Positions 35,354 through 44,008 of a stretch of 54,052 nucleotides of DNA are shown here, piece after piece. The number at the start of each line of letters is the position of its first letter. Position 1 is the first letter of the stretch. The notes below the pieces were generated by a model. It did not search any database and had not been told where the DNA came from. It saw only the letters and a list, made by a program, of their open reading frames with translations. The translations under genes and the position numbers were made by a program. This stretch comes from Bowdeniella nasicola (GTDB lineage: Bacteria > Actinomycetota > Actinomycetes > Actinomycetales > Actinomycetaceae): assembly GCF_001907295.1 (NCBI RefSeq), contig NZ_MQVR01000007.1, positions 1 to 54,052 on the forward strand, read 5' to 3'.

Positions 35354-36269
35354 ATGACTCGTCGGCCTGATACCGGGTCTCCCAGACATCGTGATAGACG
35401 TAGTAGTTCGGGAAATGCGCTTGCACGCGCGGCAGGAGTTCTTGCGCGGCCGCGAAATGCTGATCGGCGTCCGCCTTCGTACGCCAACCCGTCTCCCAGT
35501 CATAGGAGTTCTGGAAGTGCTCGTTCCAGTTGTCAAGATCTGCCGCGAGTTTCTCATCGCTCACTTCGGGCGCGTCGCCGCCCAGTAACCACAGCGCGGG
35601 GCCCGAGTAGTCCACCATGAGCCGCATCGTGGGTTTTTCCGCCGCCTTCGGTCTGGGCTGCTGCGCGGCCGCCAGCTGCTCTTTCTTCGCGAAACCGGCG
35701 ATGACCGCGGCGACCGTGCTCGCGTTGGCGATATTGCCACTCATGATGGCCCTTATCGCTTCCTTAGCCGGCACCCAGGTGAGTTCGAATTCGGCTTCTT
35801 CCTCGCCCCGATCAAAGGGTTTCTCGGCTGGGGTCAGGTCCGTTGCGAGATAGACGTGGACGAACTCATCCGAACCGCCCGGGCTGAGCGCGAGCGTCAT
35901 GAGCTTGTCGATCCGTCCCGCAATAAGATCGACCTCTTCGCGCAGCTCGCGGCGCGCGGTCTCTTTCGGGTCTTCGCCTTCGACATCGAGCAGCCCGGCT
36001 GGGATTTCCCACAGCTCGGCGCGGACGGGATGCCGGTACTGCTGGATGAAGGCTATCTCATCCTGGTCATTGATCGCGATGACGGCGGCGGCTCCGGGAT
36101 GCTCCACCACGTCCCGTCGCACCGATTCCTGCCCGGCAGCAAGCTGGACCTCATCGATCCGAACGTTCACGACCTTCCCCTCAAACGCTCGGCGGGAGGA
36201 GATGACCTCCCGCTCGACATCGTGACGGTCAGCAATGGCGGATTCGCGGCGTCCCGGAAGGTGTCTCAT
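35352..36269 (-). CDS. Nudix hydrolase (ADP-ribose pyrophosphatase type) with C-terminal extension
   Basis: 305 residues. Residues 1-210 form an ADP-ribose pyrophosphatase-like Nudix domain: HPGAAAVIAINDQDEIAFIQ, YRHPVRAELWEIPAGLLD, and the Nudix box ending ETARRELREEVDLIAG, with the catalytic RE..EE intact but Asp where Gly is usual. The last 90 or so residues (ALWLLGGDAPEVSDEKLAAD, HFPNYYVYHDVWETRYQADE) form an acidic extension not usual in the family. The ATG at 36269 has GGAGG close upstream. In M. tuberculosis a Nudix gene also follows pyrG. Confidence 0.88.
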   Translation of the reverse strand: MRHLPGRRESAIADRHDVEREVISSRRAFEGKVVNVRIDEVQLAAGQESVRRDVVEHPGAAAVIAINDQDEIAFIQQYRHPVRAELWEIPAGLLDVEGEDPKETARRELREEVDLIAGRIDKLMTLALSPGGSDEFVHVYLATDLTPAEKPFDRGEEEAEFELTWVPAKEAIRAIMSGNIANASTVAAVIAGFAKKEQLAAAQQPRPKAAEKPTMRLMVDYSGPALWLLGGDAPEVSDEKLAADLDNWNEHFQNSYDWETGWRTKADADQHFAAAQELLPRVQAHFPNYYVYHDVWETRYQADES

Positions 36270-36660
36270 GCCTCCATTATGGCGCCGAAAAGCCGGATCA
36301 CTATCGGGAGTTTTATGACGTTCCCATTCGAGTCGATGATGCCTCGCCACCTTTGACCGTTCGTAGCCCTTGCCAGGGAGGCCAATGCGCAGCAGCGCCT
36401 CGTGCTGGAGAAGAACACGGCGGTTCGCATGCAGTGGACGACCGATGCGTAAGGCGAGCCCTCGGCTGCGAGTGTCGAGGAGACCCGGTCGCCGGGCCGA
36501 AGGACGTGACGGCACGCCAATTCGAAAAGAACAGTAACAACGCGACGACGATCTCTCTGCTAGGTGAATCGGTGCCACCCGCGCTGCAGCAAACGTCCCA
36601 CGTCCTGCTGTCCAACGTCGGAACGGTCGGCTTTACCACGCCGTTCGAGACGCGAACCTC
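36270..36660. other. Unresolved stretch between pyrG and the Nudix gene
   Basis: No intact gene is supported on either strand. On the plus strand two short frames look somewhat protein-like: LAREANAQQRLVLEKNTAVR with MQWTTDA then a stop at about 36452, and ARQFEKNSNNATTISLLGES through to TPFETRTSELRLLAC ending at 36685. They are in different frames and may be decayed pieces of one gene. No family is recognised. Confidence 0.35.
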
Positions 36661-36703
36661 GGAGCTTCGGCTCCTCGCCTGTTGATTCAGGAGGGCAACA
36701 GGC
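36661..36703 (-). terminator. Tandem hairpins after pyrG
   Basis: GCCTGTTG and CAACAGGC (36677-36684 and 36696-36703) form an 8-base-pair stem directly after the pyrG stop, followed by a small GGAGC-CGAA-GCTCC hairpin (36661-36674). There is no U-run, so this is a possible rather than a canonical intrinsic terminator. Confidence 0.4.
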
Positions 36704-38347
36704 TCAGCGTGATCCAGCGCCCGTAAGCGCTGCGCCGATGAGGCCCGCGAACAGCGGGTGCGGGCGCGTCGGTCGGGACGTGAATTCCGGGTGCGCCTGC
36801 GTCGCGACGTAGTACCGGTGGACCTCACGCGGCAGTTCGATGAACTCGACGAGGCCGCCGTCCGGTGACGTGCCGGAAAAGACGAGTCCGGCATCGGACA
36901 GTGCCTCGCGGTAGGAGTTATTGACCTCGTAGCGGTGGCGGTGCCGCTCGCTGACCTGGGTGGCGCCGTAGGTCTCGGCGACAAGGCTGCCCTCGGTGAG
37001 GGTCGCGGGATAGGCGCCAAGGCGCATCGTGCCGCCGAGGTCGCCGCCGGCAAGGACGTCTTCCTGTTCGGCCATCGTCGCGATGACGGGCACGGCGGAG
37101 TTCTCATCGAACTCGGTCGACGACGCGTGTTCAAGGCCCAGCACGTTGCGCGCGTATTCGATGACGGCGGCCTGCAGGCCAAGGCAGATACCGAGCGCCG
37201 GTAGTCCGTTCTCGCGGGCATGGCGCAGCGCGCCAATCTTGCCGTCGATGCCGCGCGCGCCGAAACCGCCCGGCACGATGATGCCGTCCACCCCGGCGAG
37301 CGCGCGAGCGGCACCCTCGGGCGTTTCGCAGTCATCGGCGGCAACCCAACGGATGTTCACGCGGGCCCGGTGGGCGAAGCCGCCCGCGGCGAGCGCCTCG
37401 GTGATCGATAGGTAGGCGTCCTTCAAATCGATGTACTTGCCGACGAGCGCGATCTCGACCTCGGCCTTGGGTTCGCGCACGGCGGTAAGGACGGTGTCCC
37501 ATTCACGCCAATCGACGTCGCAAAAGCGCATCGAGAGGCGCTGGACGAGGTAGGCGTCGAGCCCCTCGGCGTGCAGCACGGCGGGGATTTCGTAGATCGA
37601 GGAGGCGTCGCGGCACGTGATGACGGCGTCGCGGTCGACGTCGCACATGAGCGCGAGCTTCTTCTTCACGCCCTCGGGCAGGTCGCGGTCGGTGCGGCAG
37701 ATAAGCGCGTCGGGCTGGATACCGATTGAGCGCAGTTGCGCGACGGAATGCTGCGTCGGCTTGGTCTTCAGCTCGCCCGCGCTGGGCAGGAACGGGACAA
37801 GGGAGACGTGCAGGAAGGCGACGCGGTCGCGGCCGAGGTCCTGACGGACCTGGCGGGCCGCTTCGAGGAACGGCAGCGATTCGATATCACCTACGGTGCC
37901 GCCGATCTCGGTGATGATGACGTCGACGTCATCGCTCGCCTGGGCGCGCATCCGCGCCTTGATCTCGTCGACGATATGCGGGATGACCTGGACCGTGTCG
38001 CCGAGGTAGTCACCGCGACGTTCCTTTGCGATGACCGTCGAGTAGACCTGGCCGGTCGTCGCGTTCGCGGCGCCGGTGAGTTCGACGTCGAGGAAGCGTT
38101 CGTAGTGGCCGATGTCGAGGTCGGTTTCGGCGCCGTCGGTCGTGACGAAGACTTCGCCGTGCTGGAACGGGTTCATCGTGCCGGGATCGACGTTGACGTA
38201 CGGGTCGAGCTTTTGCATCGCGATCGACAGGCCGCGCGAACGCAGGAGGCGACCGAGAGAGGAGGCCGTCAGGCCCTTACCAAGAGAAGAAGCAACGCCG
38301 CCGGTGACGAAGATGTGGGCGGGTCCGGGTTCAGAAAGTTTTACCAC
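36704..38347 (-). CDS. pyrG: CTP synthase
   Basis: Converts UTP to CTP using glutamine. 547 residues. The synthase domain has [59 protein letters not shown]. The glutaminase domain has the nucleophile cysteine in [15 protein letters not shown], and ends with the histidine in [13 protein letters not shown]. Length is normal. Start is the GTG at 38347. It follows the glycosyltransferase gene by 11 bases in the long leftward series. Confidence 0.97.
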   Translation of the reverse strand: MVKLSEPGPAHIFVTGGVASSLGKGLTASSLGRLLRSRGLSIAMQKLDPYVNVDPGTMNPFQHGEVFVTTDGAETDLDIGHYERFLDVELTGAANATTGQVYSTVIAKERRGDYLGDTVQVIPHIVDEIKARMRAQASDDVDVIITEIGGTVGDIESLPFLEAARQVRQDLGRDRVAFLHVSLVPFLPSAGELKTKPTQHSVAQLRSIGIQPDALICRTDRDLPEGVKKKLALMCDVDRDAVITCRDASSIYEIPAVLHAEGLDAYLVQRLSMRFCDVDWREWDTVLTAVREPKAEVEIALVGKYIDLKDAYLSITEALAAGGFAHRARVNIRWVAADDCETPEGAARALAGVDGIIVPGGFGARGIDGKIGALRHARENGLPALGICLGLQAAVIEYARNVLGLEHASSTEFDENSAVPVIATMAEQEDVLAGGDLGGTMRLGAYPATLTEGSLVAETYGATQVSERHRHRYEVNNSYREALSDAGLVFSGTSPDGGLVEFIELPREVHRYYVATQAHPEFTSRPTRPHPLFAGLIGAALTGAGSR

Positions 38348-38358
38348 GGACCACCAGT

Positions 38359-39438
38359 TTATCGCGTCTGCGCCCCTGATTGTAGCGGCGGGAAGAGGCG
38401 AAGCTCATTCGTGAGCTGGTCCGCAAGACCTGCAAGAGTCGGCAACTGACTCGCGCGTTTTATGCTCATCTTTTCGCGTTCCTCTCGCAGCGTGTCGTCG
38501 TCGAGCAGAATGTCGATCGCGGCGGCGAGGGCTTCGGCGCTCGGTTCGACGAGCGGGTAGTCCTCTCCGAGGACGACGCCCGTGCCGCCGACGTCGGTCG
38601 CGACGATGGCCGCGCCGGCGTGCAGCGCTTCTTGGATCGCGACGGGCTGGCCCTCCCAGCGCGAGGTTTGCACCACGAGGGTGGCCGAACGCAGCAGGCT
38701 CGCGATGTCATCGCGGCGGCCGAGGAGTTCGACGGGCAGGTTGCGGTGCTCGGTCTCGGCGCGCAGCGCTTCGCGCATCGGTCCATCGCCCGCGACGAGC
38801 CACTGGAGCTTCGGCTGGGACTGAACAAGGATCTCGGCGGCGTCGAGCAGCAGGTCGAGACCCTTTTGGTGGCTGAGCCGCCCGACCGTGAGCAGCGTCG
38901 GGGATTGCGAGCGCGCGGGAGTCGGCGCGATCGTCGGGTCGGGCGCGGCGGGCACGATCGCGAGGTCGGCGAGCGCCCCGAGGGACTCGGCCTTGGCGAC
39001 GAGATCCGGGGAGACGCCGAGGATGCGGTCGGCGCCGGAGGCGACGATGCGAAAGAGCGCCTCGCCGGTGGCGCGCACGGCGGTGGAGCCGACGGGCATG
39101 TTGTGCAGCGTGACGACGATGCGCGGCGGGTCGGTCAGGCCGATGCAAGCGAGGACGGCGAGCGCGCCCGCGCGCAGGGTGTGGGCGTGGATGACGTCGC
39201 AGCTGCGCGCCCAGCGGCGTACGAGCGCCAGGCTCGCGGCGTCGCGTGCGGAGGGGCGCGTCGAGACCTGGATCGGCACGGTGCGGGCGCCCGCGAGTTC
39301 GGCGTCGGTGAGGGAGTCGATGACGGAGGTGGGCGCGAGCAGCGCGACCTGGTGGTCGGCGCCGAGCAGCCCGAGCACGTCGATGAGGTGGGAGCGCACT
39401 CCCCCGGCGGTCGTTCCGGTCATTTCGATGAGGCGCAT
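38359..39438 (-). CDS. GT4-family glycosyltransferase
   Basis: 359 residues, GT-B fold: N-terminal [34 protein letters not shown], then [19 protein letters not shown] and the donor-site E-X7-E in [20 protein letters not shown]. The acceptor is unknown. Being coupled to a MurJ-like flippase gene (its ATG directly follows the murJ stop) and near steA/steB, it probably acts on an envelope glycan or lipid. Confidence 0.88.
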   Translation of the reverse strand: MRLIEMTGTTAGGVRSHLIDVLGLLGADHQVALLAPTSVIDSLTDAELAGARTVPIQVSTRPSARDAASLALVRRWARSCDVIHAHTLRAGALAVLACIGLTDPPRIVVTLHNMPVGSTAVRATGEALFRIVASGADRILGVSPDLVAKAESLGALADLAIVPAAPDPTIAPTPARSQSPTLLTVGRLSHQKGLDLLLDAAEILVQSQPKLQWLVAGDGPMREALRAETEHRNLPVELLGRRDDIASLLRSATLVVQTSRWEGQPVAIQEALHAGAAIVATDVGGTGVVLGEDYPLVEPSAEALAAAIDILLDDDTLREEREKMSIKRASQLPTLAGLADQLTNELRLFPPLQSGAQTR

Positions 39439-41034
39439 TTACACCGACACCGCCTTCAGGACGTTGCGATCAGTGAGGCAGACGGCGCCCGCGACAAGCG
39501 CGAGCGGGATGAGAGCGCCGACCGCGGCGGCGACGAGCGCGATCGGCACCGACGGGCCAAGGATGGCGGTGGCTGCGAGGTGGCCGATGCCGGCCCCGAG
39601 CGCGGCCGGGATGAGCGCGATGGCGGCGGAGCGGGCGAGCCCCGCGACGGCTTCGCGGCCGGCGGCGCGCACGACGCCGAGCGAAAGGATGACGGCCGCG
39701 ATGCTGAGGCCGATGACGTGGGCGATGCCGAACGCGATGAGCGTGTCGGTGCGTGAGCCGTCCTCGCCGCGCACGAGGAGGACGCCGATGATCGACGCGA
39801 GCGCGACGCCGCCCCAGCCGACGATCCCGGCAACGCCCGCCAGCGCGGTGCGCTCGAGCGCGTATAGGACGCGCGTGAAGTGCAGCAGGAGCGCGTAGCC
39901 GGGCAGGGCGGGCGCGAAGGCGTAGATCGCGAAGGCCATCTCGTCGCCGACGCGAAAGAGCGTCGGGATCGCGGGGGCGGAGGCGATGAGGACGCCGACC
40001 CCGGCGAGCGAGACGGCGAGGATGAGGCGCGTGGAGCGGGTCGTGAGCTGGGCGGCGCGGACGGACTCCCCCGCGGCCGCGGCGCCGGAGAGCGCCGGGA
40101 AGACGGCGGTTACGATCGGGACGACGCCGATCGCGTACGGCAGGACGTAGACGGCCTGGGCGAGTTGGAAGATCGAGAGGGTTCCGGCATCTCCCCCGAA
40201 CGGTGAGAGCCACAGAATCGCGACGACGGAGGCCTGCTGGGCGAGCAGGACGCCGATGCCCGCGGTGGCGAGCCGGCCCGCGCGCTTTGCCGCTCCCGGT
40301 GGGAAGGAGAACGTCGGGCGCCAGCGCACGCCGAGCCGGTGGGCGGGGAAGAACAGCGGCAGCGACAGGGCCGCGACCCCGAGCGTCGTGCCCCACCCCA
40401 GGACCGAGACCGCGAGGTCGGACAGCGCTCCGGGGTCCTTTTGGTTGCCTGCCGCGAGGACACCGAACCACAGGTAGGAGGCGATGACGACGAGGGAGGA
40501 CAGCAGCGGCGCGGTCGCGGGCCAGAAGAAGGCACGGTGAGCCTGCAGGATGCCCGAGAGCACGATCGAGATGCCGTACAGCGGGATCTGCCAGGCGAAG
40601 ATCGCGAGCAGGCGCGCCATCAGCGCGTACTGGTCGGCGGCGAGTTCGGGCGTGGCGCCCGCGGGCGGCGGCAGCAGATGCGCGATCGGCTCCGCGGCCG
40701 CCCAGACAATGACGGCGAGCGGGATGAGAATCGCGAGCGTCGTGGTGAGCAGCGCGGAGGCGGTCCGGTTGACGTCCTTGGACAGTTTCGTCGCGAGCGG
40801 CGAGGCGATGAGGGGCACGACGACCCCAGCGAGGGCGCCGCCGGCCACGACCTCGAATAGGACGTTCGGGATCTGGTTCGCCGCGGCATAGCCGCCCGCG
40901 GTGGGCGAGCCGCCGTGCAGCGTCCAGGACTGGACGAGCCAGCGCACAAAGCCGACCAGGCGGGAGGCCAGCGTGATGATCGCGATCATCGAGGCGGCCC
41001 CGACGATCGACGTCAGGAGCGGGCGGCGCGCCAT
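39439..41034 (-). CDS. murJ: MurJ/MviN-like lipid II flippase family protein
   Basis: 531 residues with about 14 membrane segments. The N-terminus AASMIAIITLASRLVGFVRW followed by AANQIPNVLFEVVAGGALAG and VVVPLI is the MurJ/MviN hallmark (GxxxR-x-LGF-R type start and N-x-L-x-E-V-x-x-G). There is no cytosolic kinase-like extension as found in mycobacterial MviN. A second, canonical MurJ probably exists elsewhere in such genomes, so this may flip another lipid-linked precursor. It is coupled to the MraY-like gene (3 bases) and the glycosyltransferase gene. Confidence 0.83.
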   Translation of the reverse strand: MARRPLLTSIVGAASMIAIITLASRLVGFVRWLVQSWTLHGGSPTAGGYAAANQIPNVLFEVVAGGALAGVVVPLIASPLATKLSKDVNRTASALLTTTLAILIPLAVIVWAAAEPIAHLLPPPAGATPELAADQYALMARLLAIFAWQIPLYGISIVLSGILQAHRAFFWPATAPLLSSLVVIASYLWFGVLAAGNQKDPGALSDLAVSVLGWGTTLGVAALSLPLFFPAHRLGVRWRPTFSFPPGAAKRAGRLATAGIGVLLAQQASVVAILWLSPFGGDAGTLSIFQLAQAVYVLPYAIGVVPIVTAVFPALSGAAAAGESVRAAQLTTRSTRLILAVSLAGVGVLIASAPAIPTLFRVGDEMAFAIYAFAPALPGYALLLHFTRVLYALERTALAGVAGIVGWGGVALASIIGVLLVRGEDGSRTDTLIAFGIAHVIGLSIAAVILSLGVVRAAGREAVAGLARSAAIALIPAALGAGIGHLAATAILGPSVPIALVAAAVGALIPLALVAGAVCLTDRNVLKAVSV

Positions 41035-41037
41035 GGG

Positions 41038-41823
41038 TTAGCTCCGGCCCCACATATCGATGGCGGAAAGCGCCGGGTTTGCGTCGATGACGGCGGAAAA
41101 CGAGACTTTTTCGCTCGCGAGGATGAGGCCGACGAAGGACGCGGCGAGCGCGAGGCGCGCGGACCGGGAGGGCAGGCGCGCGAGCAGAGCGCCGATCGAG
41201 GCGCCGAGCGCATTGGCGCCGGTATCACCGAGCATCGTGCGGCCCTTCAGGTCGCCCGGCAGCGCGGCGGCGATCGCGCCCGCGAGGCCCGCGGCGTGGC
41301 TGCGGCGGTGCGAGCCGAGCGCGGTGAGCAGCGCGCCGACCTTCAGAGCGCGGCCGGGGCGCAGGTCGAAGAGGTTCATGAGGTTCGCTCCCCCGGCGAT
41401 GAGCGCCGCATCGGTCGCGATATCGACGACGTGGGCGCCGCCATCGCGCTCGCGGGCGATCATCGTCGCCGCGACGAGCGCGGCGGCCGAGATGCCGAGG
41501 AGCTTCGCGCCGCCCGTGGTGAGCTGGCCGCGCGACAGGGCCTGCAGGTGGCCCTTCAGGCCTTTGGCGCTCGTGTCCTCGCGGTGGTCATCGAGCGCGC
41601 CGAGCGCGCCCGCAGCGCAGGCTGCGAGCAGGGCGGGGTCATCGCGCACGAGCAGCGCGGTCGTCGCGCACGAGACGGCGACGCCGGTCCCCTCCGACAG
41701 GCTCACGGGCTCACCCGCGTGGTTGGTGCGGACGAAGACGTCGCGAGTTTGTCCCTCGTCGAGGGTCTTCGCGGTGAAAGCCGTGACGGTGCCACCGGCG
41801 AGGGCGGCGAGGAGGGCGGGCAT
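41038..41823 (-). CDS. MraY/WecA-like membrane protein (polyprenyl-phosphate sugar-1-P transferase family)
   Basis: 261 residues with about seven hydrophobic segments. Landmarks are GALGALDDHREDTSAKGLKG, where DD matches the family metal-binding aspartates, LIAGGANLMNLFDLRPGRAL (the NxxNxxD motif) and LKGRTMLGDTGANALGASIG (the GD motif). It is short compared with MraY (about 320-360), lacking some N-terminal segments. Family members join a sugar phosphate to undecaprenyl phosphate; activity here is uncertain. The gene lies between steB and murJ. Confidence 0.75.
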   Translation of the reverse strand: MPALLAALAGGTVTAFTAKTLDEGQTRDVFVRTNHAGEPVSLSEGTGVAVSCATTALLVRDDPALLAACAAGALGALDDHREDTSAKGLKGHLQALSRGQLTTGGAKLLGISAAALVAATMIARERDGGAHVVDIATDAALIAGGANLMNLFDLRPGRALKVGALLTALGSHRRSHAAGLAGAIAAALPGDLKGRTMLGDTGANALGASIGALLARLPSRSARLALAASFVGLILASEKVSFSAVIDANPALSAIDMWGRS

Positions 41824-41825
41824 CG

Positions 41826-42800
41826 CTACTCTCCGCCCGTCGGGCTCTCGCTCGGGGCGGGCTCGCTCGGCACGGGGGTGTGCGGGGCGAGTGGGCTCGC
41901 CGCGCCGGTCTCGATGCCGTATTGGCCCTTCGTGCCGGTGATCGCCGCCGCGAGCGCGCGCGGGACGTTGATCGACGCGACGGGCGTACCGACGGAGTCG
42001 ACGGCGGTCATGGTCTCCACGAGCGCGGAGGCCCGCAGGACGCTGACGAGGTCGGTATCGGCGGTCGCGGAGCCGACGAGCACCGTCGGCATGACATCGG
42101 CGATACCCTGCGCGAGGCGCGCATAGGCGAGGTCGGCCTCGCGCACCTTGGCGGCGTCTTCGGCCTTGACCTGGGTGTGTGGCGGGCCGATGACGACGGC
42201 GGCCGTGGGCTTGTGGCTCGCCTCGGCGACGACGGTGACGAACGGCGGGTCGTTCTTCGTGAGGAATTCGTGCAGCGTCGCGGCGTTCTCGTTGCCCTGC
42301 TTGCCCTTGGCGAAGGACTGGGCGAGGGCCTGGCCGAGGATCTCCTCGGTCGTGGCGTCGGCCGCGGGCTGCTTCGCGAGGTAGCCGGTGAGCTGGGAGG
42401 CGAACGAGGAGCGGAAGGCCGCGGTATCGGGGTTGACGATCGCGTCGGAGACCGTGGAATGCGCGACGACCTCGGCGCCCGCCTGGGTGAGGGCGGCGCT
42501 CACGGCGTCGATATCGCCGGCGCCCGGTAGGGTCACGATCGTGACCTTCTGGCCCGCGAGCAGGCCGGTGACGGCCTCGTTTTGGACGGCGCCGAGTACA
42601 TCGCCGCGGCCGGTGACCTCGCGCTGGGTCTTGTCGAGATCCTTGCGCAGGTTATCGCGGTCGGTGCGCAGCTCCTGGACTTGACCGGTGAGGGTGTCGG
42701 AGATGCCTTCGCGAAGCGGTCCGGCACCGAGCACGATCCCCACCGCGAGCGCGAGGAAGACCGAGATCAGTGAGACGAGGTGGTAGCGAAAATCAATCAT
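41826..42800 (-). CDS. steB: SteB-like membrane protein (MctB / copper transporter family)
   Basis: 324 residues: a single N-terminal membrane segment (IDFRYHLVSLISVFLALAVG), a coiled-coil (residues 42-68, VQELRTDRDNLRKDLDKTQR) and a large outside domain. The MIDFRYHLVSL start defines the MctB (Rv1698) family. In Corynebacterium the SteA-SteB pair functions in cell separation; in Mycobacterium the homologue was linked to copper. The C-terminus is Pro/Ser-rich. It begins 13 bases after steA. Confidence 0.88.
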   Translation of the reverse strand: MIDFRYHLVSLISVFLALAVGIVLGAGPLREGISDTLTGQVQELRTDRDNLRKDLDKTQREVTGRGDVLGAVQNEAVTGLLAGQKVTIVTLPGAGDIDAVSAALTQAGAEVVAHSTVSDAIVNPDTAAFRSSFASQLTGYLAKQPAADATTEEILGQALAQSFAKGKQGNENAATLHEFLTKNDPPFVTVVAEASHKPTAAVVIGPPHTQVKAEDAAKVREADLAYARLAQGIADVMPTVLVGSATADTDLVSVLRASALVETMTAVDSVGTPVASINVPRALAAAITGTKGQYGIETGAASPLAPHTPVPSEPAPSESPTGGE

Positions 42801-42813
42801 GGATACCTACGTG

Positions 42814-44004
42814 TCAAGAGGAGCTAAAAAGTTGCCGGATGAAGTTCCACAGGTCGTCCAACCACGCGCCGGATAGCCCGAGGAGGGTCTGGCCCGCGGT
42901 CGTGGAGATGATGGCGACGAGCAGCGCGACGATCCCCGCGAACGCGAGGAGGAAGAGCTGCCAGGTGGAGATGCGGGTGCGGTACAGGCGCGAGACGCCC
43001 TTCGCGTCGACGAGTTTGGAGCCGACGCGCAGCCGGGTGAGGAACGTCGAGGACATGCCCGCACGCCCCTTGTCGAGGAATTCGATGAGGGTGGCGTGGG
43101 TGCCGACGGCGACGACGAGTTCGGCGCCGCGCTCGTCGGCGAGCAACATCGCGATGTCCTCGCTCGTGCCGGCGGCGGGGAAGACGACGTGGTCGACGCC
43201 GAGGTTCTCGACGCGGGATTTGCCGGGCGCGCGGCCATCACGATAGGCGTGCACGACGATCTCGGCGCCCGATTGCAGGGCCTTGTCGGATACGGAGTCC
43301 ATATCGCCGACGATCATGTCGGGCGTGAAGCCTGCTTCGAAGACCGCGTCGGCGCCGCCGTCGACACCGATGATGATCGGCTTGTATTCGCGCACGTATG
43401 AGCGCAGCATCGTGAGGTCTTCTTTGTAGTGGTAGCCGCGTACGACGATGAGCGCGTGGCGGCCCTCGAAGTTCGTTTTCACGTCGGGGATGCCGACGCC
43501 GTCGAGCAGCAGGTCGCGCTCGCGGTTCAAGTAGTCCATCGTGTTCGCGGCGAATGCCTCGAGCTGATGGGACAGCCCGGCGCGGGAGGCCTGCATGTTT
43601 TCGGCGAGCTTTGCGGCCGTGAGCATGGAACCCGCGGCGACGAGTTCGTCGCCCGCGTAGACCTCCTCGCCCGAGATGCGGACCTCTTGGCCGTCGCGCA
43701 GGTCCATGACGGTGCCGCCGAGGTCGTCGATGAGCGGGATGCCCGCGTCGAGCAGGATGCCGGGTCCGAGGTTCGGGTAGCGGCCCGTCGTCGATTTGGC
43801 CGCGTTGAGCACGGCCGCGGGGCGCGCGAGCACGAGGCCCTCGGCGGCGACCCGATCGAGGTCGGCGTGGTCGATCACAGCGATCGAGCCGGGCGTGAGG
43901 CGCTTCGTGAGGTATTTCGTGCGCGGGTCGACCTGGACCGGACCGGTGATGGTCCCATCGTCGGCAACGACCGCCGGGGAGCGGCGGGAAGAAAACAGTC
44001 TCAC
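42814..44004 (-). CDS. steA: SteA-like protein
   Basis: 396 residues. The central part (HALIVVRGYHYKEDLTMLRS, KPIIIGVDGGADAVFEAGFT, DMIVGDMDSVSDKALQSG) resembles the thiamine pyrophosphokinase fold. A membrane segment near the C-terminus (FLLAFAGIVALLVAIISTTA) anchors it. This is the Rv1697/SteA layout; SteA is reported to act with SteB in cell separation. Starts at the GTG at 44004, 4 bases after the recN stop. Confidence 0.9.
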   Translation of the reverse strand: MRLFSSRRSPAVVADDGTITGPVQVDPRTKYLTKRLTPGSIAVIDHADLDRVAAEGLVLARPAAVLNAAKSTTGRYPNLGPGILLDAGIPLIDDLGGTVMDLRDGQEVRISGEEVYAGDELVAAGSMLTAAKLAENMQASRAGLSHQLEAFAANTMDYLNRERDLLLDGVGIPDVKTNFEGRHALIVVRGYHYKEDLTMLRSYVREYKPIIIGVDGGADAVFEAGFTPDMIVGDMDSVSDKALQSGAEIVVHAYRDGRAPGKSRVENLGVDHVVFPAAGTSEDIAMLLADERGAELVVAVGTHATLIEFLDKGRAGMSSTFLTRLRVGSKLVDAKGVSRLYRTRISTWQLFLLAFAGIVALLVAIISTTAGQTLLGLSGAWLDDLWNFIRQLFSSS

Positions 44005-44008
44005 GGGG

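Noticed and set aside
39470-41053. 527-codon minus-strand frame overlapping murJ in another frame
   Set aside because: Arg-rich (RRRR) alternative frame of murJ, which itself has clear MurJ motifs and membrane segments.
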